NCBI RefSeq assembly: GCF_015040615.1
Contig: NZ_CP060402.1
Coordinates: 1,426,001-1,490,000 of the forward strand
DNA length: 64,000 nt
Reading direction: 5' to 3'
Origin: Microbacterium sp. YJN-G
Lineage (GTDB): Bacteria > Actinomycetota > Actinomycetes > Actinomycetales > Microbacteriaceae
The first letter of the stretch is position 1, and each line of letters opens with the position of its first letter. The position numbers and the translations under genes are program-made. Of the stretch, positions 38,101 through 47,698 are shown piece by piece. Under the pieces are notes generated by a model that saw only the letters and a program-made list of their open reading frames with translations, made no database searches and was not told where the DNA came from.

Positions 38101-38627
38101 CCAAGACCCGGCAGGACCTGCTCGCGATCATCGCCGAGCTCGACGAGCGCATGCAGGTCATCTTCGCCGCCGCTTTCGAAGACACCAGGCAGGCGTTCTC
38201 GGAGGTGTTCCCGCTGCTGTTCCCGGGCGGATCGGGCAGCATCTCGCTGACGAACCCCGACGACATGCTCACCACGGGCATCGAGGTGGCCGTGCGTCCG
38301 GTCGGCAAGAAGATCGAACGGCTCTCGCTGCTCTCGGGCGGTGAGCGGTCCCTGGCCGCGGTGGCACTGCTGGTGGCGATCTTCAAGGCGCGGCCGAGCC
38401 CCTTCTACATCCTCGACGAGGTGGAGGCCGCGCTCGACGACGCGAACCTCGGCCGGCTGCTGACGGTGTTCGAGCAGCTGCGCGAGAACTCGCAGCTGCT
38501 GGTCATCACGCACCAGAAGCGCACCATGGAGATCGCCGACGCCCTGTACGGCGTGTCCATGCGCCAGGACGGCGTCTCGGCGGTGGTCGGCCAGCGAGTC
38601 GGCGACCGTGCCGCCGCGGCATCCTGA
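35103..38627 (+). CDS. smc: chromosome segregation protein SMC
   Basis: A 1174-residue ATPase of the condensin complex. The N-terminal head has Walker A GPNGSGKSN (Lys37). Coiled coils flank a hinge at about residues 500-640 (GVRGLVGDSVQVRAGYEAAV). The C-terminal head has the signature LLSGGERSLAAVAL and Walker B YILDEVEAALDD. Length is normal. ATG 35103 has GGGAG upstream. Confidence 0.97.
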   Translation: MHLKSLTLKGFKSFAQPTSFVFEPGVTCIVGPNGSGKSNVVDALAWVMGEQGAKTLRGGKMEDVIFAGTSTRGPLGRAEVQLTIDNSDGALPIDYAEVTISRTLFRNGSSEYAINGSSCRLLDVQELLSDSGLGREMHVIVGQGRLDTVLQASPEDRRGFIEEAAGILKHRRRKEKTIRKLDAMETNLTRLSDLAGEIRRQLKPLGRQAEIAREAQGIAAVVRDAKARLFADDVVALRTALADHTRTEHERHTERLVLSDQLDGVRTGIQRLEAQQNSAAVDEARRVAFGLEQAQERMRSLYTLANQRLALLGSEDDDTVTAITVTQDTIDEARDEITRISEGLGDAQDAAATASREVVNARAELDTLDVDIAEQSALVSEYDMRLTALRGNADAAASALAAVRGAVLRQENALEAAHTRRREAAEALESIGDAEAPEGSAAEYAAAYEEAQKQVTTVEAERDALRERLHEAEREADSLTAKAAALSSALALSGGAAEIVASGASGVRGLVGDSVQVRAGYEAAVAAVLGPLTEGVLVDGADDAFDLVAAGGARGTVDFVIADTTAPTASAALDVPGTISAADVVDAPAGVRGVLAAVLVADDLPAARAARRALDAAADAHTTVVTRTGEVITAHTMRAGSGETSRLELAAERDAATDRLTEVRLAVDELREAREGAAEAVDEARRRAKDALRALREHDAALATHTEQLNRVTVQHEAAVAECERLEAGLAQAQATVADAEQAATRAKAELEDSESEPRPVLDASARDGLLEALEAAREGEVRARLEIETLRERVRAAQSRVVTLERQREQEREAAAEAARRAVIRRGQREAASAVAEEVPRVLDSIDRSVTEARVALAAAEAERSAHNEELTDLRKQEGSLRERLAGLTESVHGLELQIHENKLHLASLLERVASELALDEDILIAEYGPDQPVPRDPGAEEQDEDAAIPFDRRIQERRLKDAERKLAQLGRVNPLALEEFAALEQRHAFLTEQLADLTKTRQDLLAIIAELDERMQVIFAAAFEDTRQAFSEVFPLLFPGGSGSISLTNPDDMLTTGIEVAVRPVGKKIERLSLLSGGERSLAAVALLVAIFKARPSPFYILDEVEAALDDANLGRLLTVFEQLRENSQLLVITHQKRTMEIADALYGVSMRQDGVSAVVGQRVGDRAAAAS

Positions 38628-38666
38628 CCTCTCACGTTCCGGGTCACTGACTCGCGCGTGCCCCAC

Positions 38667-38692
38667 CGGCGTGTCGCAGTGCCGACACGCCG
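38667..38692 (+). terminator. hairpin after smc (CGGCGTGTCG repeat)
   Basis: CGGCGTGTCG (38667-38676) pairs perfectly with CGACACGCCG (38683-38692) across a 6-nt loop. There is no T run. Position after smc and before the ftsY promoter fits a terminator. Confidence 0.65.
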
Positions 38693-38790
38693 CCCCGCCG
38701 CGCCCGCGTCAGTAGTTCGGCACATGGATGCCGAGTGTGCCGGCGATCATCGTAGGCGCGAGGCGTGGCGGGATGCGTTCGCCGCCCCCG

Positions 38791-38796
38791 TAGGCT
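38791..38796 (+). promoter_or_regulatory. -10 box of ftsY (leaderless)
   Basis: TAGGCT, 6 nt before the ftsY ATG. GGAG lies in the spacer but only 2 nt from the start codon. Confidence 0.5.
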
Positions 38797-38802
38797 GGAG
38801 GC

Positions 38803-39678
38803 ATGGCGGAGAAGTCCTGGTCCCTCGGTCGCGCACTGCGCGGCATGTTCGTCAAGCCCACGATCGACGAGACGACGTGGGAAGACCTCGAGACCGCGCT
38901 GATCACGGCGGACTTCGGGCCGGACATCACTGAGCAGCTGCTCGATGAGCTGCGCGAGAAGGTCGACAAGTACCGCACCACAGACCCGAGGGATCTGCAG
39001 CGGATGCTGCGCGAGACTCTCGAAGACCGCTTCGCGAAGTTCGACACGACGCTGAAGCTCACCGAGCGGCCCGCTGTCGTGCTCGTCGTCGGGGTGAACG
39101 GCGTCGGCAAGACGACCACCATCGGCAAGTTCACGAAGTTCCTGCGCGGGTACGAGCGCAGCGTCGTCGTCGGCGGCGCCGACACGTTCCGCGCGGCTGC
39201 CGTCGAGCAGCTGGCCACCTGGGCGCAGCGCGGGGGAGCGGCGATCGTGCGACCTCAGCACGAGGGTCAGGATCCGGCATCCGTCGCCTTCCAGACGGTG
39301 GAGTATGCCAAGCAGCACGGCACCGAGATCGCGATCATCGACACCGCTGGGCGACTGCACACCAAGGGCGGGCTCATGGACGAGCTGTCGAAGGTGCGCC
39401 GCGTGGTCGAGAAGCTCGCCCCGATCAGCGAGGTGCTGCTCGTACTCGACGCCACGACCGGCCAGAACGGCGTGATGCAGGCCGAGGCGTTCCTGCAGCA
39501 CGCGGGGGTGACGGGACTGGTCATCACCAAGCTCGACGGCTCGGCGAAGGGCGGTTTCATCCTCGCCGTGCAGGAGCGCACGGGCATCCCAGTGAAGCTG
39601 CTGGGACAGGGCGAGGGCATCGACGACCTGACCGGTTTCACGCCTCACGTGTTCGTGCAGTCGCTTGTCGGCGCGTAG
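38803..39678 (+). CDS. ftsY: signal recognition particle receptor FtsY
   Basis: A 291-residue SRP-family GTPase that docks ribosome-SRP complexes at the membrane. It has a four-helix N domain, then G motifs GVNGVGKTTT (Lys103), DTFRAAAVEQL, DTAGRLHT and TKLDGSAKGG. The acidic A domain found in E. coli is nearly absent, as in many actinobacteria. Confidence 0.96.
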   Translation: MAEKSWSLGRALRGMFVKPTIDETTWEDLETALITADFGPDITEQLLDELREKVDKYRTTDPRDLQRMLRETLEDRFAKFDTTLKLTERPAVVLVVGVNGVGKTTTIGKFTKFLRGYERSVVVGGADTFRAAAVEQLATWAQRGGAAIVRPQHEGQDPASVAFQTVEYAKQHGTEIAIIDTAGRLHTKGGLMDELSKVRRVVEKLAPISEVLLVLDATTGQNGVMQAEAFLQHAGVTGLVITKLDGSAKGGFILAVQERTGIPVKLLGQGEGIDDLTGFTPHVFVQSLVGA

Positions 39679-39716
39679 GACTACCGCACGGGGATAGAGG
39701 CTGGTTTCATAGCGAT

Positions 39717-40217
39717 ATGGCGATCGAACACGACTACTTCGGAGTCCTCTCCTCGGGGCCCGACGGTGCCATCTTCTGGACCGAACGGGTCGAGTTCGGC
39801 GACCAGTCCGTCACGGTCGATCTGACCGCCCCGGACCAGGAGGACGTGTCACAGGCGGCCCTCGATGCGGCCGCCGGTCTGATCGCCGGCATCGAGGAGC
39901 TGGATGCCCGGGTACGGCGCGCGATGCTCGCCGAGGTCGATGATCGCACCAGCGAGGTCACCGAGTACATCCTGCAGCAGCAGGAGGTCTACGGCGATGA
40001 GCTGGAGGACGTGCTGGTCGACGTCAGCGGCGATGCGGCAGTCGACATCATCCGCTCGCTCAGCCTGATGAGCATGACGATCCTCGCCGACGAGCACGGC
40101 GGCAGCGACCCCTTCGTGGTGATGGAGTACGCGCTGGATGCCGATGCGACCGACGACGTGCTGCTTGTCAACCTCGACTCCGACGGCGCGGTCATCTCCG
40201 TCATGAGCGCGGACTAG
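39717..40217 (+). CDS. DUF2004-type acidic protein
   Basis: A 166-residue acidic cytosolic protein (MAIEHDYFGVLSSGPDGAIF) resembling DUF2004. There are no Cys residues and no membrane segments. No function is known. It lies 38 nt after ftsY and ends at the two-way hairpin shared with lipA. Confidence 0.68.
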   Translation: MAIEHDYFGVLSSGPDGAIFWTERVEFGDQSVTVDLTAPDQEDVSQAALDAAAGLIAGIEELDARVRRAMLAEVDDRTSEVTEYILQQQEVYGDELEDVLVDVSGDAAVDIIRSLSLMSMTILADEHGGSDPFVVMEYALDADATDDVLLVNLDSDGAVISVMSAD

Positions 40218-40253
40218 CGGCTGGGTGCTTCGACAGGCTCAGCAACCCAGCCG
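40218..40253. terminator. two-way terminator built around a dispersed-element copy
   Basis: CGGCTGGGT (40218-40226) pairs with ACCCAGCCG (40245-40253). The loop is the dispersed element core CTTCGACAGGCTCAG. It sits exactly between convergent DUF2004 and lipA genes. Confidence 0.78.
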
Positions 40254-40263
40254 CCGCGGAGCA

Positions 40264-41256
40264 TCACACCGCCTGGGCGAACCCCAGGTCGGCGCTCTCG
40301 GCGATGTGGGCGAGGTGAGGCGGGATCTCCCGTCCCTTCGAGATCATCGACTGCGCCCACAGCCGCCCTGCCCGATACGACGAGCGCACCAGCGGCCCGG
40401 CGAGCACGCCCAGGAAGCCGATCCGCTCGGCCTCGCCCTTGAACTCGACGAACTCGTCGGGCTTGACCCAGCGCGCGACCGGCAGGTGCCGTGGCGTCGG
40501 GCGCAGGTACTGGGTGATGGTGATGATGTCGCAGCCCGCGTCGCGCAGATCCTGCAGCGCCTGGACGACCTCCTCAGGCTCCTCACCCATCCCGAGGATC
40601 AGGTTCGACTTCGTGATGAGTCCCGACTCGTGCGCCTGGGTGAGAACACCCAGCGAGCGCTCGTAGGTGAACGCCGGGCGGATGCGGCGGAAGATGCGCG
40701 GCACGGTCTCGACGTTGTGTGCGAACACCTCGGGGCGCGCGTCGAAGATCTGACCCAGGTACTCGGGGTTGCCGCTGTGGTCGTTGGCGAGCAGCTCGAC
40801 GCCCGTGTTGGGGTTCTGCGCGTGGATCTGCCGCACGGTCTCGGCGTTCAGCCAGGCTCCGGTGTCGGGCAGATCGTCGCGGGCGACGCTGGTCACGGTC
40901 GCGTAGCGCAGACCCATCCGGGTGACGCTCTCGGCGACACGGCGGGGCTCGTCGGTGTCGTAGTCGGCGGGCTTGCCCGTGTCGATCTGGCAGAAGTCGC
41001 AGCGGCGGGTGCACTGCGAGCCGCCGATGAGGAACGTCGCCTCGCGGTCCTCCCAGCACTCGTAGATGTTGGGGCACCCGGCCTCCTGGCACACCGTGTG
41101 CAGGCCCTCATCCTTCACGAGCGAGTGCAGTGCCTGATACTCCGGGCCCATCTTCGCCTTCGTGCGGATCCACTCCGGCTTGCGCTCGATCGGCGTGGAT
41201 GCGTTGCGGATCTCGAGGCGCAGCAGCTTGCGACCCTCCGGTGCGGCGGCGCTCAC
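40264..41256 (-). CDS. lipA: lipoyl synthase
   Basis: A 330-residue radical-SAM enzyme inserting two sulphurs into octanoyl groups. The radical-SAM cluster is Cys82, Cys86, Cys89 (CTRRCDFC); the auxiliary cluster is Cys56, Cys61, Cys67 ([12 protein letters not shown]), and the C-terminal Ser ligand lies in VRSSYRAG. The GTG start overlaps the lipB stop (GTGA), so lipB-lipA form one unit. Confidence 0.96.
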   Translation of the reverse strand: MSAAAPEGRKLLRLEIRNASTPIERKPEWIRTKAKMGPEYQALHSLVKDEGLHTVCQEAGCPNIYECWEDREATFLIGGSQCTRRCDFCQIDTGKPADYDTDEPRRVAESVTRMGLRYATVTSVARDDLPDTGAWLNAETVRQIHAQNPNTGVELLANDHSGNPEYLGQIFDARPEVFAHNVETVPRIFRRIRPAFTYERSLGVLTQAHESGLITKSNLILGMGEEPEEVVQALQDLRDAGCDIITITQYLRPTPRHLPVARWVKPDEFVEFKGEAERIGFLGVLAGPLVRSSYRAGRLWAQSMISKGREIPPHLAHIAESADLGFAQAV

Positions 41257-41897
41257 GCGGCAACCTCCTGCCCGGCGTACTCGGCGGCGAAGGCATCCGA
41301 CACCGACTGGACGATGTCAGCGGGCGAGACGTCGGCCCCGACGATCTCGCTGATCGTGGTCACACCGGCATCCGTGATCCCGCACGGGATGATGCCGCGG
41401 AACCCGGCGAGGGTGTTGTCGCAGTTGAGGGCGAAGCCGTGCATGGTCACACCCTGCTGCACGCGAACGCCGATCGCGGCGACCTTGTCCTCCGACAGCG
41501 GACGGCGCACCCACACGCCGCTGCGTCCGTCGACCTGGTAGCCGTCGACGCCGAGGGGCTTGAGGATGTCGATCAGCAGGCGTTCCAGCCGCCGCACGTG
41601 CGCGACGACGTCCATGGGCTCGGGCAGACGCACGATCGGATAGCCGACGAGCTGACCGGGGCCGTGCCAGGTGATCTTCCCGCCGCGGTCGACGTCGACC
41701 ACGGGCGTGCCGTCCTGTGGGCGCTCGTGCGGTTCGGTGCGCTTGCCGGCGGTGTAGACCGCCTCGTGCTCGAGCAGCAGAAGCGTGTCGGGACGGTCGC
41801 CGGCGACGATCTCGCGGTGGATGCTGCGCTGCAGCTCCCATCCGTCCAGATAGGGCACGTAGTCCGGTGCGAGACCGGCGGTCCGGATGTCGAGCAT
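41253..41897 (-). CDS. lipB: octanoyltransferase
   Basis: A 214-residue enzyme transferring octanoate from acyl carrier protein to lipoyl domains. The family motifs [27 protein letters not shown] with the catalytic Lys, and [13 protein letters not shown] with the catalytic Cys are intact. ATG 41897 has GGGAG 5 nt upstream; GTG 41903 is the alternative. Confidence 0.95.
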   Translation of the reverse strand: MLDIRTAGLAPDYVPYLDGWELQRSIHREIVAGDRPDTLLLLEHEAVYTAGKRTEPHERPQDGTPVVDVDRGGKITWHGPGQLVGYPIVRLPEPMDVVAHVRRLERLLIDILKPLGVDGYQVDGRSGVWVRRPLSEDKVAAIGVRVQQGVTMHGFALNCDNTLAGFRGIIPCGITDAGVTTISEIVGADVSPADIVQSVSDAFAAEYAGQEVAA

Positions 41898-42002
41898 GGA
41901 CACTCCCGAGAGTTGTTGGATGCAGTGCAGAAACGTCGTGCGGGAGCCAGCCTACGCCCATCCGGCCAGAATGGAGCACCATCCGCGGCTACGCTGGGCG
42001 TC

Positions 42003-42590
42003 ATGGCATCCGAGGCTCGAGCAGGCAGGCCGCGTGCGTCCTCCCGCGAGACTCTCGCGGAGGCCGCGTGCGAGCTGTTCCTCGAGCAGGGGTACGAGCA
42101 GACCTCGATCGTCGACATCGCCCAGCGCGCGGGTGTGAGCCGTTCGAGCTTCTTCAACTACTTCTCGTCCAAGAGCGACGTGCTCTGGTCGGGGTTGGAT
42201 GCGCGGATCGCGGCGGCGTCGGTCCGCCTCGCCGCCCTCGGTCGGAACGCCGACGGGCCGTCGGTGCGCGCCGCCCTGGAACCGATCGTGCACGGCTTCG
42301 CCCCCGACCCGCTCGCGCTCGCGCTGCGCAACGCCTCGGCTATGGGCCTGGAGGACGAGCTCCTGCGCGACCGGGGGCTGCGCCACGCCCGGATCGCCTC
42401 AGCCGTCTCGGCCGCCGCACGCAGCGCAGGCATCGATGAGATCCGCGCCGACATCCTGGGCTCCGCACTCGCGACCGCCGTGCTGTCGTCCATCCGCGTG
42501 TGGGCCGAGGAAGGCGCCGGGCAGGCATCACTGGAGGCGCACTTCGATGCGGCGCTGCGCAGCATCCACGATCTTCCGTGGGGCAGCTGA
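42003..42590 (+). CDS. TetR family transcriptional regulator
   Basis: A 195-residue regulator with the TetR HTH at residues about 12-60: TLAEAACELFLEQGYEQTS, then IAQRAGVSRSSFFNYFSSK. The ligand-binding half is not informative. It is divergent from lipB, with 105 bp between. TACGCT (41990-41995) 7 nt before the ATG suggests leaderless expression. Its target is unknown. Confidence 0.87.
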   Translation: MASEARAGRPRASSRETLAEAACELFLEQGYEQTSIVDIAQRAGVSRSSFFNYFSSKSDVLWSGLDARIAAASVRLAALGRNADGPSVRAALEPIVHGFAPDPLALALRNASAMGLEDELLRDRGLRHARIASAVSAAARSAGIDEIRADILGSALATAVLSSIRVWAEEGAGQASLEAHFDAALRSIHDLPWGS

Positions 42591-42622
42591 GGGCGGCGCT
42601 CAGCCTGGAGGCTCCGCTCACG

Positions 42623-42628
42623 TAGAAT
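42623..42628 (+). promoter_or_regulatory. -10 box of ffh
   Basis: TAGAAT, 10 nt before the ATG. Confidence 0.5.
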
Positions 42629-42638
42629 CGAAGGCACC

Positions 42639-44192
42639 ATGGCTACCTTTGGCACGCTCTCCGATCGGCTCACCGAGACCTTCCGCAACCTGCGCACGAA
42701 GGGAAAGCTGAGCCCGGCCGACGTCGACGGCACCGTCCGCGAGATCCGTCGGGCTCTGCTCGACGCCGATGTCGCCCTCACCGTCGTGAAGGACTTCACC
42801 GCGAAGGTGCGCGAGCGCGCGCTGGGCGACGAGGTGAGCAAGGCGCTGAACCCCGCTCAGCAGGTGGTGCAGATCGTGAACGAGGAGCTCGTGGGCATCC
42901 TCGGCGGTGAGCAGCGCCGGCTCGAGTTCGCGAAGACCCCGCCGACCGTGATCATGCTCGCCGGTCTCCAGGGCTCGGGCAAGACCACGTTCGCCGGCAA
43001 GCTGGCCCGCCAGCTCGAGGGCGAGGGTCACACGCCGCTGCTGGTCGCCGCCGACCTGCAGCGTCCGAACGCCGTCACGCAGCTGCAGGTCGTGGCCGAG
43101 CGTGCGGGCGCGGCGATCTTCGCACCCGAGCCGGGCAACGGCGTCGGCGACCCCGTGCAGGTGTCGAAGGCCGGTGTCGAGCACGCCCGCCGCCAGCAGC
43201 ACGACGTCGTCATCATCGACACCGCCGGACGACTCGGCGTCGACGCCGAGCTGATGAAGCAGGCAGCCGACATCCGCAAGGCGACGAACCCCGACGAGGT
43301 GCTGTTCGTCATCGACGCGATGATCGGTCAGGATGCCGTGAACACGGCCAAGGCCTTCCAGGAGGGCGTCGACTTCACCGGCGTGGTGCTGTCGAAGCTC
43401 GACGGCGACGCCCGAGGCGGCGCGGCCCTGTCGGTCGCATCCGTCACCGGACGCCCGATCATCTTCGCCTCCACCGGCGAGAACCTCGAAGACCTCGAGC
43501 CGTTCCATCCCGATCGCATGGCGAGCCGCATCCTCGACCTCGGTGACATCCTCACCCTCATCGAGCAGGCGCAGCAGGCCTTCGACGAGGAGGAGGCCCG
43601 CAAGGTCGCCGAGAAGCTCGCCAACGAGGCCTTCACGCTCGAGGACTTCCTCGAGCAGCTTCAGCAGATGAAGAAGATGGGCTCGATGAAGAAGATGCTC
43701 GGCATGCTGCCGGGCATGGGCCAGATGAAGCAGCAGCTCGAGGACTTCGACGAGCGTGAGATCGACCGCACCGAGGCCATCATCCGCTCGATGACGCCGG
43801 GTGAGCGACGCAATCCGAAGGTGCTGAACGGCTCGCGCCGGCTGCGCATCGCCAAGGGCTCGGGCATGACGGTCACCGACGTGAACCAGCTCGTGCAGCG
43901 TTTCGAGCAGGCCGCGAAGATGATGAAGACCGTCGCGCGCGGCGGCACGCCGCAGATCCCCGGAATGGGTCCCATGGGCAAGCCGGGCGCGTCCGCCAAG
44001 CGGGGCAAGAAGGGCGCCAAGGGCAAGAGCGGCTCGCGCTCGGGCAACCCCGCCAAGCGCGCGGCCGAGAACGCCGGCCTGGCGTCGGCGAACACCGCGG
44101 CCACCGGCTCGGGCTTCGGGCTCGGCGGTGCTCAGGGAGCGCCGAGCGAGGCAGATCTCGCAGAGATCCAGAAGCTGTTCGGCAAGGGCTGA
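42639..44192 (+). CDS. ffh: signal recognition particle protein Ffh (SRP54)
   Basis: A 517-residue SRP GTPase that binds signal sequences and 4.5S RNA. N domain, then GLQGSGKTTFAGKLA (Lys115), DTAGRLGVD and SKLDGDARGG form the G domain. The methionine-rich M domain (QMKKMGSMKKMLGMLPGM) and RRLRIAKGSGMTVTDVN bind signal and RNA. The Gly/Ala/Lys-rich tail is longer than in E. coli. Confidence 0.97.
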   Translation: MATFGTLSDRLTETFRNLRTKGKLSPADVDGTVREIRRALLDADVALTVVKDFTAKVRERALGDEVSKALNPAQQVVQIVNEELVGILGGEQRRLEFAKTPPTVIMLAGLQGSGKTTFAGKLARQLEGEGHTPLLVAADLQRPNAVTQLQVVAERAGAAIFAPEPGNGVGDPVQVSKAGVEHARRQQHDVVIIDTAGRLGVDAELMKQAADIRKATNPDEVLFVIDAMIGQDAVNTAKAFQEGVDFTGVVLSKLDGDARGGAALSVASVTGRPIIFASTGENLEDLEPFHPDRMASRILDLGDILTLIEQAQQAFDEEEARKVAEKLANEAFTLEDFLEQLQQMKKMGSMKKMLGMLPGMGQMKQQLEDFDEREIDRTEAIIRSMTPGERRNPKVLNGSRRLRIAKGSGMTVTDVNQLVQRFEQAAKMMKTVARGGTPQIPGMGPMGKPGASAKRGKKGAKGKSGSRSGNPAKRAAENAGLASANTAATGSGFGLGGAQGAPSEADLAEIQKLFGKG

Positions 44193-44194
44193 GC

Positions 44195-44317
44195 GGCCCT
44201 CGGCAGGTTCAGGAACCGCCCTTCGATCCCCACGCCCCCTCCACGCATCGCTCCGCGCTGCGCGGAGCCTCCGGGCGCGTGGGCCCGGCTCAGGGACCCA
44301 GCGACAGGCTCAGGGAC
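44195..44317. repeat. degenerate dispersed-element cluster and hairpin between ffh and glpK
   Basis: The gap between convergent ffh and glpK holds three decayed element pieces (44195-44217, 44287-44300, 44302-44317, each with CAGGNTCAGG or GGCTCAGGGAC) and a perfect hairpin CTCCGCG/CGCGGAG (44251-44267). The hairpin may end transcription from both sides. Confidence 0.7.
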
Positions 44318-44322
44318 GCGCG

Positions 44323-45837
44323 TCAGCGCACGTCGTCGTCCACCCAGTCCATGGACTTCGTGACCGCCTTGCGCCACAGCCGCAGCTGACGGTCGCGCTC
44401 CTCGACGTCCAGCGCCGGCTCCCAGCGGCGGTCCTCCTGCCAGTTGGTACGGAGCTCGTCGAGATCCTTCCAGAACCCGACAGCCAGGCCCGCCGCGTAG
44501 GCGGCTCCGAGCGCGGTCGTCTCCGCCACCACGGGGCGCACGACCGGCACGCCGAGGATGTCGGCCTGGAACTGCATGAGGGCGTCGTTGGCGACCATCC
44601 CGCCGTCGACCTTCAGCTCGGCGAGCTCCACGCCGGCGTCGGCGTTCACGGCATCCAGCACGTCCCGGGTCTGGAACGCGACCGCTTCGAGCGCGGCGCG
44701 GGCGATGTGATTGCGGTTCGCGAAGCGGGTGAGCCCGACGATCGCGCCGCGCGCGTCGGGTCGCCAGTACGGCGTGAACAGCCCTGAGAAGGCCGGCACG
44801 ATGTACACCCCGCCGTTGTCCTCGACCTGCGCGGCGAGCTGCTCGACCTCGGGCGCCGACGAGATCAGCCCGAGCTGGTCGCGCAGCCACTGGACAAGCG
44901 AACCGGCCACGGCGATCGAGCCCTCCAGGGCGTAGTGCGCGGGCGCATCACCCAGCTTGTAGCCGACGGTCGTGAGCAGCCCGTTCTTCGAATGGACGAT
45001 CTCCTCGCCGGTGTTGACGATGAGGAAGCAGCCCGTGCCGTACGTGTTCTTGCTCTCACCGGCCGTGAAGGCGGCCTGACCGAAGGTGGCCGCCTGCTGG
45101 TCGCCGAGGATGCCGGCGATCGGGGTCTCACGCAGCAGCGACGACGTCTCGGCGGCGCCGTACACCTCCGACGAGGAGCGGATCTGCGGCATCATCGACC
45201 GCGGCACCCCGAACGCCTCGAGGATGTCGTCGCGCCATTCCAGCGTCTCCAGATCCATGAACATCGTTCGCGACGCGTTGGTGACATCGGTGGCGTGCAC
45301 GCCGCCGTCGACCCCGCCGGTGAGGTTCCACAGCACCCAGGTGTCGGTCGTGCCGAACATCAGCTCACCGGCATCCGCCTTCGCCCGCGCGCCCTCGACG
45401 TGCTCCAGGATCCACGCCACCTTGGTGCCCGAGAAGTACGTCGCCAGCGGGAGCCCCACGACCGGCTTGAACCGGTCGATCCCGCCGTCGGCGGCGAGAC
45501 GCTCGACGATCTCCTGCGTGCGGGTGTCCTGCCACACGATCGCATTGTGCACGGGCTCGCCGGTGCGGCGATCCCACACCACGGCCGTCTCGCGCTGGTT
45601 GGCGATCCCCACCGCGGCGATGTCGTGCCGCGTGAGGTGGGCACGCGTCAGCGCCAGCCCGATGACCTCCTGCACGTTCTGCCAGATCTCCACCGGGTCG
45701 TGCTCGACCCAGCCGGCGCGCGGCAGGATCTGCTCGTGCTCCTTCTGACCGGATGCCACGATGGTGCCCGCGCGATCGAAGATGATCGCCCGGCTGGAAG
45801 TGGTTCCCTGATCGATTGACAGGACGTAATCGGCCAT
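44323..45837 (-). CDS. glpK: glycerol kinase
   Basis: A 504-residue FGGY kinase that phosphorylates glycerol. [16 protein letters not shown] is the phosphate-binding start. [35 protein letters not shown] and the FGGY signature [22 protein letters not shown] follow. ATG 45837 has AAGGAG upstream. It follows glpD by 53 bp, so the two make a glycerol operon. Confidence 0.96.
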   Translation of the reverse strand: MADYVLSIDQGTTSSRAIIFDRAGTIVASGQKEHEQILPRAGWVEHDPVEIWQNVQEVIGLALTRAHLTRHDIAAVGIANQRETAVVWDRRTGEPVHNAIVWQDTRTQEIVERLAADGGIDRFKPVVGLPLATYFSGTKVAWILEHVEGARAKADAGELMFGTTDTWVLWNLTGGVDGGVHATDVTNASRTMFMDLETLEWRDDILEAFGVPRSMMPQIRSSSEVYGAAETSSLLRETPIAGILGDQQAATFGQAAFTAGESKNTYGTGCFLIVNTGEEIVHSKNGLLTTVGYKLGDAPAHYALEGSIAVAGSLVQWLRDQLGLISSAPEVEQLAAQVEDNGGVYIVPAFSGLFTPYWRPDARGAIVGLTRFANRNHIARAALEAVAFQTRDVLDAVNADAGVELAELKVDGGMVANDALMQFQADILGVPVVRPVVAETTALGAAYAAGLAVGFWKDLDELRTNWQEDRRWEPALDVEERDRQLRLWRKAVTKSMDWVDDDVR

Positions 45838-45890
45838 GCGGTTCTCCTTCAGCGGGACGTCTGCGACCCGCGTTCTGGGACGGTGTGTCG

Positions 45891-47603
45891 TCAGCGGCGG
45901 GCGGGAACGGCGAGTGAGAGTCCGTGCGCGTCGTTGAGCAGCTGCACGGCCGCCTCGACCTCGGCATCCCTTCGCGTCGCATCCCATCCCATCAGAGGAG
46001 CGAGAGCATCCGCCAGCTCGGCGAGCACCTCGCCGGTCGCGTCGCCGACGAAGGCGATGCTCGTGCGGCGCAGCACGATGTCGGTCAGGCGCACGACCAG
46101 CTCGTGCTCGACCATCCACTCCAGCTCCCGCACCGTCAGCGCACCGCCTGCCAGCGGGCGGTCGTCCTCCTGCTCGATGTGCGCCCACACCTGAGCGGCG
46201 CGGGTGCCGTAGCGGGCGAGCAGCTGGTCCGCGCGTGCCGCGTCGGCGCCGGGCAGGTTCGCGTGCTGCCACGCCGCGCGGGCGCGCACCGTGCGCGGGA
46301 ACCCGTGCCCGCCGCCGATCGGCAGGCCCGCGGTGGAGACCGAGCGGGTGCGGTCCAGCAGCTCGAGCACGCGATCGGCCAGCGCCTCACCCAGGGCCCG
46401 GAACGTCGTCCACTTGCCGCCGACCAGGCTCAGCACCGGCGTCGCGCCGCGGTCGTCGAGTTCGATGCGGTAGTCGCGGGAGACGAAGCCGGGGGCGGTG
46501 TCCTCGTGGCGGGGGAGAGGACGGATGCCCGAGAACCGGTACACGATCTGCTCACGCGAGACCTCGATGCCGGGGAAGACATGACCGATGAGGTCGAAGA
46601 AGTAGTCGACCTCCGCCTCGGTGCACCGGGCAGGTACGCGCGGATCGGCGTCGATGTCGGTGGTGCCGACGAGCACGCGGTCCTTGAGCGGGTAGATCAG
46701 CACGATGCGTCCGTCGGAGTGCTCGAAGAAGATCTCTCGTCCGCCGGTGGCGTCGAGAAGCTCGGGGTGGTCCAGCACGATGTGCGAGCCCTTGGTGCCG
46801 CCCATGAAGCGGGTGTGCTCACCGAGCGCGTCGTTGGTCAGATCCGTCCACGGGCCGGAGGCGTTCACGATGACGTCGGCGCTGACCGCGAACTCCTCGG
46901 CGGTCTCGCGGTCGCGCAGCACGACGGCTTCGCCCTGACGACCCACCGCCTCGACGTAGTTGAGCGCGATCGCGCCGGCGTGGGCGGAGCGGGCGTCCTG
47001 CAGCACGTCGAGGGCGAGCCGCTCGGGGTCGTGCATCGACGCGTCGTAGTACGTCGCGGTGTACTTGACCGCCGGGTCGAGCTGGGGCAGCTCCTCAAGC
47101 GACTTCCGCCGGCCCAGGAACCGGTGCCGCGGCACGCTGCCGCCGTCGCGCGAGAAGAGGTCGTAGATGGTCAGGCCGGCCTTGATCAGCGCTGCGCCGC
47201 GCTCCTGCGGCTTGCCGCCGCGGTGCGTGAGGAAGCGCAGCGGAGCGGTGAGGATCCCCGAGAAGGTCGAGTAGATCGGGATGGTGGTCCGCAACGGCTT
47301 GACGTAGTGCGGCGCGATCTTCAGCAGGCCGTTGCGCTCCTGAACCGATTCCCGCACCAGCCGGAACTCACCGTTTTCGAGGTAGCGGATACCGCCGTGG
47401 ATCATGTGACTGGATGCTGCCGACGCGCCGCTCGCGAAGTCACCCCGGTCGACGATCACCGCATCGATGCCCTGCAGGGCCAGGTCGCGGAACAGCGCGA
47501 TCCCGTTGATGCCGGCGCCGATTATGAGGACGGTCGTCCGTCCGGCATCCCGCACTGCTCCCAGCTCTGCGTCCCGTCGTGCGCTGCGCGTCGATTCGAC
47601 CAT
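45891..47603 (-). CDS. glpD: aerobic glycerol-3-phosphate dehydrogenase (FAD)
   Basis: A 570-residue membrane-associated flavoprotein passing electrons from glycerol-3-phosphate to quinone. The FAD motif is [34 protein letters not shown] and the C-terminal [14 protein letters not shown] are family blocks. ATG 47603 with AAGGG upstream is preferred to ATG 47630, which has no ribosome site. It is first in the glpD-glpK operon, divergent from a SorC-type regulator. Confidence 0.95.
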   Translation of the reverse strand: MVESTRSARRDAELGAVRDAGRTTVLIIGAGINGIALFRDLALQGIDAVIVDRGDFASGASAASSHMIHGGIRYLENGEFRLVRESVQERNGLLKIAPHYVKPLRTTIPIYSTFSGILTAPLRFLTHRGGKPQERGAALIKAGLTIYDLFSRDGGSVPRHRFLGRRKSLEELPQLDPAVKYTATYYDASMHDPERLALDVLQDARSAHAGAIALNYVEAVGRQGEAVVLRDRETAEEFAVSADVIVNASGPWTDLTNDALGEHTRFMGGTKGSHIVLDHPELLDATGGREIFFEHSDGRIVLIYPLKDRVLVGTTDIDADPRVPARCTEAEVDYFFDLIGHVFPGIEVSREQIVYRFSGIRPLPRHEDTAPGFVSRDYRIELDDRGATPVLSLVGGKWTTFRALGEALADRVLELLDRTRSVSTAGLPIGGGHGFPRTVRARAAWQHANLPGADAARADQLLARYGTRAAQVWAHIEQEDDRPLAGGALTVRELEWMVEHELVVRLTDIVLRRTSIAFVGDATGEVLAELADALAPLMGWDATRRDAEVEAAVQLLNDAHGLSLAVPARR

Positions 47604-47660
47604 GATCCGCCCTTCGTCCGCCTCCAGCATCGGTCCGGTGGCAGGATCTTGCAAACGCTC

Positions 47661-47674
47661 TGCACGAATGTGCA
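47661..47674. promoter_or_regulatory. palindromic operator candidate TGCAC-N4-GTGCA
   Basis: The palindrome TGCACGAATGTGCA lies midway between glpD and the SorC-type gene. On the minus strand the -35-like TTGCAC of a glpD promoter overlaps it, so a bound regulator would block or tune that promoter. Confidence 0.55.
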
Positions 47675-47698
47675 ATCCTGGGGTCGGAGGAGGTGCCC

